Origin: Nitrosomonas supralitoralis | Lineage (GTDB): Bacteria; Pseudomonadota; Gammaproteobacteria; Burkholderiales; Nitrosomonadaceae | DNA length: 64,000 nt | Assembly: GCF_003011925.2 (NCBI RefSeq) | Contig: NZ_PXXU01000012.1 | Location: 1 to 64,000, forward strand | Direction of reading: 5' to 3' | In this document: positions 58,669 through 64,000 of the stretch, one piece after another | Numbering within the stretch: the stretch's first letter is position 1 | Layout of the letters: the number at the start of each line of letters is the position of its first letter | Notes under the pieces: generated by a model | Databases searched by the model: none | Told to the model about the DNA's origin: nothing | Seen by the model: only the letters and a program-made list of their open reading frames with translations | Translations under genes and position numbers: made by a program

Positions 58669-59196
58669 ATGAGAAAGATCTTCACTATATGCATATTTAC
58701 CTTTCTATTTTGCTTTTCCTTCAGTGCTGTATACGGTGCTGATGGATTTGTCTTAAAAGCAGGTGAAGGCGAAGCGGTAATGAATGGAATGGTTATCAAA
58801 GCATCTCCATCAACTGGAACGGCTAATTCAATCTTAGTTGAACAGACTTTTCAAAAGGGGGGCACCACTGGATTGCATATACATGACCAAGGAGATGAAT
58901 TATTTTATGTCGTTTCTGGGGATGGCTTGGCAACTCTCGGCTCTACTATCAAAGAAATTAGTGCGGGCGATGTAATATTTGTGCCCGCGGGTATAGCTCA
59001 CAAAATTGAGAATTTGAAGAATTCATTGCCATTAGTAGTCGTTTTCTTCATGGATAGTCCCGAGCTGGTCGAAGAATTTAGAGCAATTCAGAAAAGAACA
59101 GCATCTCAACCCGACAAGCCGTTAACATCTGAAGAGCTCGCGGAAATTCGACGTATCATAGGTGGATCCAGGGTTGTCGAAATGCAAATCAAGTAG
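58669..59196 (+). CDS. Exported cupin-domain protein
   Basis: 175 residues with a signal peptide (about 1-23, FSAVYGA). A cupin_2 barrel follows, with the metal-binding motif in GLHIHDQGDELFYVVSGDG (two His and one Glu) and the second motif GIAHKIENL. The C-terminal helix (about 130-160) is hydrophilic. Cupins include enzymes, sugar-binding and regulatory proteins, so no activity can be assigned. It lies 123 bp after the DUF2254 gene on the same strand, with its own likely promoter. Confidence 0.85.
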   Translation: MRKIFTICIFTFLFCFSFSAVYGADGFVLKAGEGEAVMNGMVIKASPSTGTANSILVEQTFQKGGTTGLHIHDQGDELFYVVSGDGLATLGSTIKEISAGDVIFVPAGIAHKIENLKNSLPLVVVFFMDSPELVEEFRAIQKRTASQPDKPLTSEELAEIRRIIGGSRVVEMQIK

Positions 59197-59264
59197 TCAG
59201 ATTTTAAATAAACCCAAGCAATTAGGATCAAGAAATTCCAAAATCGTCCAACAAATAATGCATC

Positions 59265-59402
59265 ATGCTTCAATTCCTTGAAATTGAAGCTCCGGTAACG
59301 GTGAAACCATTAAGAATTGAAACATCTGCCGAGATATCATATGGCATCGCAATGAGATTGTCTGGAAGACATTTTGAACGTGCTGCCAAATATATTGAAT
59401 AG
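59265..59402 (+). other. Possible 45-codon reading frame between cupin and SDR genes
   Basis: ATG 59265 to TAG 59402 reads MLQFLEIEAPVTVKPLRIET and on to AAKYIE, with no ribosome-binding site. Its first codons lie within a 9-bp inverted repeat (GCTTCAATT at 59267-59275 and AATTGAAGC at 59282-59290). It may be a fragment of a lost gene rather than a working one. Confidence 0.25.
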
Positions 59403-59445
59403 CGATATCATTAAGACAAAAAGTTCTCATACTTAGGCGAAGAAC

Positions 59446-60144
59446 ATGAAAACAGTACTCATCACAGGTACCAATCGTGGCATAGGATTTGAATTTGTGC
59501 GTCAATATGCTTTGGATAAGTGGCGTGTCATTGCCTGCTGCCGTAATCCGTTGTCGGCCAATGCACTGAACCGTTTAGCTGCACAATATCCAGACCAAAT
59601 CAGCATTTACCCGTTGGATGTCGCCAACCATTCGCAAATTGAACAACTGGCACAAACGTTAGCCCATGGAACAATCGATTTGTTGATCAATAATGCCGGT
59701 GTATACCCTTCAAAATCGGGTGACGCTTTTAGAATGACAGATTACGACGCATGGGCTCATACCTTTGCAGTGAACACCATGGCACCCCTAAAAATGGCAG
59801 AAGCATTTCTGCAGCCAATTGCCCGCAGCAGCCTGAAAACCATCATCACCCTTACCAGTAAAATGGGCAGTATTGCAGATAACCGGGGCGGTGGCAGTTA
59901 CATCTACCGTTCCAGCAAAGCGGGCGTCAATATCGTGATGAAAAGCTTATCCATAGACTTAAGCTCCAAGCAAATCACAACTGTACTATTGCATCCCGGT
60001 TGGGTAAGAACCGATATGGGTGGCCCGAATGGGCTAATCTCAACCGAGCAAAGCGTCACCGGTATGCGCCGCGTTATCAGCAACTTAAAATTCGAAGACT
60101 CCGGAAAGTTTTATGCCTTTGACGGTCAGATGGTGCCTTGGTGA
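59446..60144 (+). CDS. Short-chain dehydrogenase/reductase (C-factor-like)
   Basis: 232-residue SDR oxidoreductase. The NAD(P) fingerprint is GTNRGIGFEF, the NNAG motif is present in LLINNAGVYPSKSG, and the catalytic Tyr-x3-Lys is in YIYRSSKAGVN. It resembles the CsgA/carbonyl reductase-like group. Substrate unknown. It is a stand-alone gene convergent with the metal transporter genes (88 bp between stops). Confidence 0.9.
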   Translation: MKTVLITGTNRGIGFEFVRQYALDKWRVIACCRNPLSANALNRLAAQYPDQISIYPLDVANHSQIEQLAQTLAHGTIDLLINNAGVYPSKSGDAFRMTDYDAWAHTFAVNTMAPLKMAEAFLQPIARSSLKTIITLTSKMGSIADNRGGGSYIYRSSKAGVNIVMKSLSIDLSSKQITTVLLHPGWVRTDMGGPNGLISTEQSVTGMRRVISNLKFEDSGKFYAFDGQMVPW

Positions 60145-60231
60145 ATACAGATTCCGATAGACACTTCTCGCTCCACACCTTGCACTACCCTTCATGTTGA
60201 ATCTAACTAAAAACTGACCATCTGTGCTAAT

Positions 60232-61065
60232 TCAATATGGTCGGGATCGATAGTAATTACGCAGGGGTTTCACCAGCATCGACAAGCCAAATACCAATAC
60301 GTTAAACAACACAATGGTTGTACCCGAAGCAACATTAAAAATATAACTTAAATACATACCAATTACGCCAGTCGTCGCACCAATGATGGTTGAATAAATA
60401 ACCATACTGCTAAAACGATCCGTCAGCATTCTCGCGGTCATGGCTGGTGCAATGAGTGTGGCAGCGACCATGGTAACGCCGATGACATTCAGGGAAGCAA
60501 TGACTGAAAATGTGAGCAATAATGAAAAAAGCAATTGCACAGTTTCGGTTTTAATACCAAATACACGAGCCGCTTCAATATCAAATGTGGAGAAAAGTAA
60601 TGTACGGTACGTGATGAACATGGTAATCAGTGTAAAGAAGGCTACCAGTCCGATGATCATCAAATCGTGCTCAGTAATTCCAAGAATATTGCCAAACAAG
60701 GCAGCTTCGAAGTTTTGTTTAAAGTTACGCATCTTGCTGACGATGGCCACACCCAAAGCGAACATGGCCGTGGTTACAATCCCGATCGCAGCATCCAGTT
60801 TGATTTTGTTGTTTTTAGTAATTTTATTGATGATCAATGCGGCGAGTAATCCCATCGCGCATGCGCCCGCATAAAAATTCAGATTCAGGGTAATGCCGAT
60901 CACTGCTCCGCCAATTGCCGCATGGGACAATCCGTGACCCACATAACTCATGCCGCGTAACACTACGTACACCCCGATTAGACCACCTGATGCCCCCACC
61001 ATGAACGCGGCAAGTAAAGCATGGCGGAAAAATTCATAGCCAAGCGGTTCAAGCAGAAATTCCAT
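60232..61065 (-). CDS. Zinc/manganese ABC transporter, permease
   Basis: 277-residue membrane component of a cluster-A-I (ZnuB/TroC-like) divalent-metal importer, with about eight helices and the family opening FFRHALLAAFMVGASGGLIGVYVVLRGMSYVGHGLSHAAIGG. It is the last of three genes in the order binding protein, ATPase, permease. The C-terminal basic RNYYRSRPY is cytosolic. Metal specificity is uncertain (Zn2+, Mn2+ or Fe2+). Confidence 0.92.
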   Translation of the reverse strand: MEFLLEPLGYEFFRHALLAAFMVGASGGLIGVYVVLRGMSYVGHGLSHAAIGGAVIGITLNLNFYAGACAMGLLAALIINKITKNNKIKLDAAIGIVTTAMFALGVAIVSKMRNFKQNFEAALFGNILGITEHDLMIIGLVAFFTLITMFITYRTLLFSTFDIEAARVFGIKTETVQLLFSLLLTFSVIASLNVIGVTMVAATLIAPAMTARMLTDRFSSMVIYSTIIGATTGVIGMYLSYIFNVASGTTIVLFNVLVFGLSMLVKPLRNYYRSRPY

Positions 61066-61074
61066 CAGAGAGTT

Positions 61075-61884
61075 TCAATCAATAAATTTTAGAGGAGTGC
61101 TGTTAGCAATCAGGAGATGTCCTTCATATTTAACAATGACAATATCACCCCCATAGGTTTTAGTCAGGATTTCATTGGTAAAGATAGTATGTGGCCGACC
61201 TTGGGCAATAATTCCACGATTAAAACAAATAACCCAAGGCAAATGAGAGGCCACCGCATTTAAATCATGGGTAGTTAATAAAATGGTGATGCCTTCTTTA
61301 TTGAAATCGCCCAATAAATGCAGAACCTCATGCTGAGTTTTGATATCCACACCCGAAGTTGGCTCATCAAGAATCAGAAGCTTGGGGTTGTTGATCAAGG
61401 CGCGTGCCAAAAATGCGCGTTGTCGTTGACCACCTGATATATCGCTGATGTGATGTTGCAAACAATCATTTACTCCCAATCGACAGGCAAGATCCTGAAT
61501 GCAAGCCCGCTCCTGTTTACTCAGCCAGGGCCATATACGCCCATTGGTGTAGAGTCCCATAGAAATCACTTCTTCCACAGTTACCGGAAAATTCCAATCA
61601 ACACTGCCTAGTTGTGGTACATAGCCAATCGTACCTGGCCGTACCTTATTGACCGGATGGTTGTACAGCTCTACCTGCCCTGCACTCGCAGAGTGGATTC
61701 CTAGAATAATTTTCAGCAGCGTCGATTTACCGCTGGCAGTGGGTCCGACAATTCCAGCAAACTGGCCAGCAGCAATTTCCAAAGAAAGATTGCCAAATAC
61801 CTCATTTTGTTCGTAACGAGCAGTGACACTGGACAGTCTTACAGCAGGAGTACTGAATGAATCAGAAAGAGATATTGCTTGCAT
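61075..61884 (-). CDS. Zinc/manganese ABC transporter, ATP-binding protein
   Basis: 269-residue ABC ATPase. Walker A GPTASGKST, signature ISGGQRQR, Walker B LLILDEPTSGVD and the H-loop LTTHDLNAV are intact. Its start overlaps the end of the binding-protein gene by 23 nt, and its stop is 9 nt before the permease gene, so the three genes are tightly coupled. Confidence 0.93.
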   Translation of the reverse strand: MQAISLSDSFSTPAVRLSSVTARYEQNEVFGNLSLEIAAGQFAGIVGPTASGKSTLLKIILGIHSASAGQVELYNHPVNKVRPGTIGYVPQLGSVDWNFPVTVEEVISMGLYTNGRIWPWLSKQERACIQDLACRLGVNDCLQHHISDISGGQRQRAFLARALINNPKLLILDEPTSGVDIKTQHEVLHLLGDFNKEGITILLTTHDLNAVASHLPWVICFNRGIIAQGRPHTIFTNEILTKTYGGDIVIVKYEGHLLIANSTPLKFID

Positions 61885-62830
61885 CGATATTTGCCATACA
61901 ATTTGATCGCCCTCCGAGTGCTTCGGTCATGATGTTCATGTTTCTGGCCATCATACCAATGAAAGAGTTATTGGGGGGATCAGGCAGTTCATCATCGGAC
62001 AACTGGTCAACAAATTTCACTTTAGCTTCGCGTGCAATTTGTTCCATCACTTTGCTGGGAAAAACTTCTGAGCCGAAGATTGCAGGCACACTTGTTTCCC
62101 TAATTTGCTTAATAATGCTGATGACTTCCTGGGGACCCGGTTCGGAAAAATCAGAGGGTTGCACAGCTGCGATTACTGTCATGCCGTAACGAGGTGCAAA
62201 ATAGGCAAAAGAATCATGATACGTGACTAACTTACGATTATTTTCAGGAATCGATTCCACACATTTGAAAATTGCCTGATCCAACTTCTTGAGTTTAGCC
62301 AAATACGTTTCAGTATTTTCATGGTAGCTCGCCTTATTCTTCGCATCAAGCTTAATTAAATTGTCTTTGATTATTTCTGCATAACGCATTACCAATTCAA
62401 TATTCAGCCATAAATGAGGATTAGGGTGTCCGTGCTCACGTGGGAAACTAAAATCATACCGCCAGTCCGATTCTTTGAGAGTGAGATTTCCCAATTGTAA
62501 AATTTCCGTTCCAGGCCTTTTTACTTTTTTCGCCAGGTTTAATGTCGGCAATTCCAGATCAAGGCCATTCACAATAATCATGTCGGCTGCTTGTAATATT
62601 TTTATATCAGAAGGAATGGGTTCAAATGTATGAGAATCGGTTCCATCCGGCACGATTCCGGTTACTTTGATATGTTTTCCACCAATATTTTGCACCATAT
62701 TCGTGATTGGCGATACGGTTGTAACAATTTCAGTTTTCTTATCAGCATCTGCTGCGAGTATAGGATTTTGAAAGAGTAGTAGCAGTAAGCATAAAAATAA
62801 TCTTGTAATTCTGAAGGTTGGAATCCTCAT
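61862..62830 (-). CDS. Zinc/manganese ABC transporter, periplasmic metal-binding protein
   Basis: 322 residues with a signal peptide (about 1-26, ILAA). Metal ligands of the cluster A-I fold can be seen: His in DGTDSHTFEP, His in HPNPHLWLN, His in VTYHDSFAYFA, and an acidic site in DQLSDDELPDPPNN. The third ligand being His, as in ZnuA, rather than Glu favours zinc, while there is no His-rich loop; the assignment is tentative. AGGAG-type Shine-Dalgarno is about 10 nt upstream. It is divergent from a TonB-dependent receptor gene. Confidence 0.9.
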   Translation of the reverse strand: MRIPTFRITRLFLCLLLLLFQNPILAADADKKTEIVTTVSPITNMVQNIGGKHIKVTGIVPDGTDSHTFEPIPSDIKILQAADMIIVNGLDLELPTLNLAKKVKRPGTEILQLGNLTLKESDWRYDFSFPREHGHPNPHLWLNIELVMRYAEIIKDNLIKLDAKNKASYHENTETYLAKLKKLDQAIFKCVESIPENNRKLVTYHDSFAYFAPRYGMTVIAAVQPSDFSEPGPQEVISIIKQIRETSVPAIFGSEVFPSKVMEQIAREAKVKFVDQLSDDELPDPPNNSFIGMMARNMNIMTEALGGRSNCMANIDASNISF

Positions 62831-62961
62831 AATAGAATATCTCCTCAGTTTTTACTATTTTTTGTCAGAAAAAAATTACAATCTATCATACTTTTTCTAT
62901 TAAAATATGAACTATACAGCTTTGAACTAATAAATCACACGAAACTTGGGAAAGGGAAAAT

Positions 62962-64000
62962 GTGCAGAAATTATCTAAGCTGGCTACTACGTTACAGTGG
63001 CTGATTAAAAATAGCTGTGTGATATCATTGGGTTGGATGCCATTATTGGTCCATGCGGCTGGCGTTCCAACCCTGAAGGAAATGGTTATACGTGCCAATG
63101 CACGAGAGTTAATCGGTACTGCAAATTCCGCCAATGAAGGCACTGTTCTTAAACAGCAGCTTGATTCTCGCACCGTTTATCGCCCGGGAGAATTACTGGA
63201 AACAGTACCGGGATTAATTGTTACCCAGCATAGCGGTGAAGGTAAAGCCAATCAATACTTTTTGCGTGGCTTTAATCTGGACCACGGCACGGATTTACGA
63301 ATTTCTGTAGATGGAATGCTGGTCAATCAACGCTCACATGGCCACGGGCAAGGCTGGGCGGATACTAACTTTATCATTCCTGAATTGACAGGCAATGTAC
63401 TGTACTTAAAAGGGCCTTATTACGCCAATCAAGGCGACTTTTCCTCAGCAGGTGCTGTCAGTATGAGCTACGTTGACAAATTACCGCAAGGCATTGCCAG
63501 CTATGGACTTGGACAGCAGGGCTTTATGCGGGGATTGCTGGCTAAATCACATGAAGTAGGCACGGGTAATATATTGTATGCGTTGGAACTACTGACAAAA
63601 GATGGGCCATGGGTTAAACATGAGGATTTCAAGAAATTTAACGCGGTACTACGATATAGCCAGGATAGTGGGTCGACTAAATTTAACGTAACGGCAATGG
63701 GGTACGGTGGGAACTGGAATTCAACCGATCAAATTCCGCAAAGAGGCGTCGCCACCGGTTTTGTCCCACGACTGGGTGCCATTGATCCGAGCGATGGTGG
63801 CGAATCTCATCGTTTTAGTCTCTCCAGTGCACTACAGCATATCAGTCGTTATGGCATCACTCAGCTAAATCTGTATACGCTGCATAGTAATTTGGCATTA
63901 TTCTCAAATTTCACTTATTTTCTCGCTGATCCCGCAAATGGAGATCAATTCTCCCAGTTTGATAAACGTTTCCAATCAGCGATGAATGCAAATCATCTTT
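62962..64000 (+). CDS. TonB-dependent outer-membrane receptor (partial, cut by window end)
   Basis: Open frame from GTG 62962 to the window edge with no stop, about 346 codons, so the beta-barrel is incomplete. Two GGGA sequences precede the GTG. A signal peptide (about 1-34, ending VHAAG) is followed by the plug domain: RTVYRPGELLETVPGLIV, QYFLRGFNLDHGTDLRISVDG, and a His-rich loop (RSHGHGQG). No stand-alone gene start is nearer. It is divergent from the metal ABC operon over a 131-bp spacer, suggesting an outer-membrane step for the same metal. The ligand is not identified. Confidence 0.9.
   Translation, partial: MQKLSKLATTLQWLIKNSCVISLGWMPLLVHAAGVPTLKEMVIRANARELIGTANSANEGTVLKQQLDSRTVYRPGELLETVPGLIVTQHSGEGKANQYFLRGFNLDHGTDLRISVDGMLVNQRSHGHGQGWADTNFIIPELTGNVLYLKGPYYANQGDFSSAGAVSMSYVDKLPQGIASYGLGQQGFMRGLLAKSHEVGTGNILYALELLTKDGPWVKHEDFKKFNAVLRYSQDSGSTKFNVTAMGYGGNWNSTDQIPQRGVATGFVPRLGAIDPSDGGESHRFSLSSALQHISRYGITQLNLYTLHSNLALFSNFTYFLADPANGDQFSQFDKRFQSAMNANHL

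Noticed and set aside
59263-59505. 80-codon minus-strand frame overlapping the SDR start
   Set aside because: It overlaps the well-supported SDR N-terminus on the other strand and has no recognisable features.
1-64000. Prophage, CRISPR array, tRNA or rRNA genes
   Set aside because: No phage structural genes, regularly spaced repeats or cloverleaf/rRNA-like sequence were seen; this was by eye, so a dedicated search could still find a short RNA.

Overview
The window looks like chromosomal DNA of a betaproteobacterial ammonia oxidiser of the Nitrosomonas type. This is an inference from AT-leaning base composition, the canonical betaproteobacterial run leuC-leuD-leuB-asd-fimV-truA-trpF-trpB-trpA-accD-folC-dedD-cvpA-purF-metZ, and an Rh-type (not Amt-type) ammonium channel closely resembling the Rh50 protein known from Nitrosomonas europaea. 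No rRNA, tRNA, CRISPR array, prophage or intact insertion sequence is visible. The window is mostly housekeeping genes with a few accessory patches.

Layout. 1-2.2 kb (minus): periplasmic protease DegP/HtrA and a small heat-shock protein. 2.5-10.5 kb (mainly plus): an unrecognised 686-residue membrane protein with a glycine-zipper domain, a YbaL/KefB-type antiporter, two small conserved-looking hypotheticals meeting tail to tail, an Nramp-related transporter and an Atm1-like ABC exporter. 10.7-13.4 kb (plus): flagellar stator genes motA-motB and a methyltransferase. 13.4-16 kb: cysS against two cyclophilins. 16-33.4 kb (minus): the long biosynthetic run for methionine, purines, folate, fatty acids, tryptophan and leucine. 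33.5-37.5 kb: an MFS carrier, a TauE/SafE permease, and a fatty acid desaturase divergent from a small winged-helix-like protein with a palindrome between them. 38.3-41.3 kb (plus): rubrerythrin, an Fe-S/CCG-domain oxidoreductase, DUF3501 and CNP1-like genes, an uncharacterised redox cassette. 41.6-45.3 kb: the Rh channel, a MITE-like element, a decayed glutathione-S-transferase gene, a small secreted protein and an EEP-family hydrolase with an odd start. 45.4-51.7 kb (minus): a glycine-cleavage operon (gcvT, gcvH, gcvPA, tpx, gcvPB, pfkB-type kinase) behind a tandem glycine riboswitch with an intrinsic terminator. 51.8-54.5 kb (minus): a CopD-cytochrome c-Sco-like fusion and a secreted partner. 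55-60 kb (plus): BON lipoprotein, catalase-like protein, DUF2254 membrane protein, cupin and SDR. 60.2-64 kb: a zinc/manganese-type ABC importer divergent from a TonB-dependent receptor cut by the window edge.

How it fits together. Glycine, one-carbon, purine and folate functions (gcv, folC, purF) are all present. Oxidative stress and metal handling recur (rubrerythrin, Tpx, catalase-like, CopD fusion, metal ABC importer plus receptor, Nramp relative, Atm1-like exporter). The most notable sequence-level observations are: a pair of TA-flanked MITE-like elements (7.2 and 43.0 kb), one abutting a GST pseudogene; a thiol peroxidase with a single cysteine inside the gcv operon; a riboswitch-terminator leader; a Sco-like domain without its cysteines; an Nramp relative without the DPGN metal motif; a 54-bp tandem duplication inside folC; and a gene whose best Shine-Dalgarno points at an ATA codon. 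I found no convincing new defence or mobile system.
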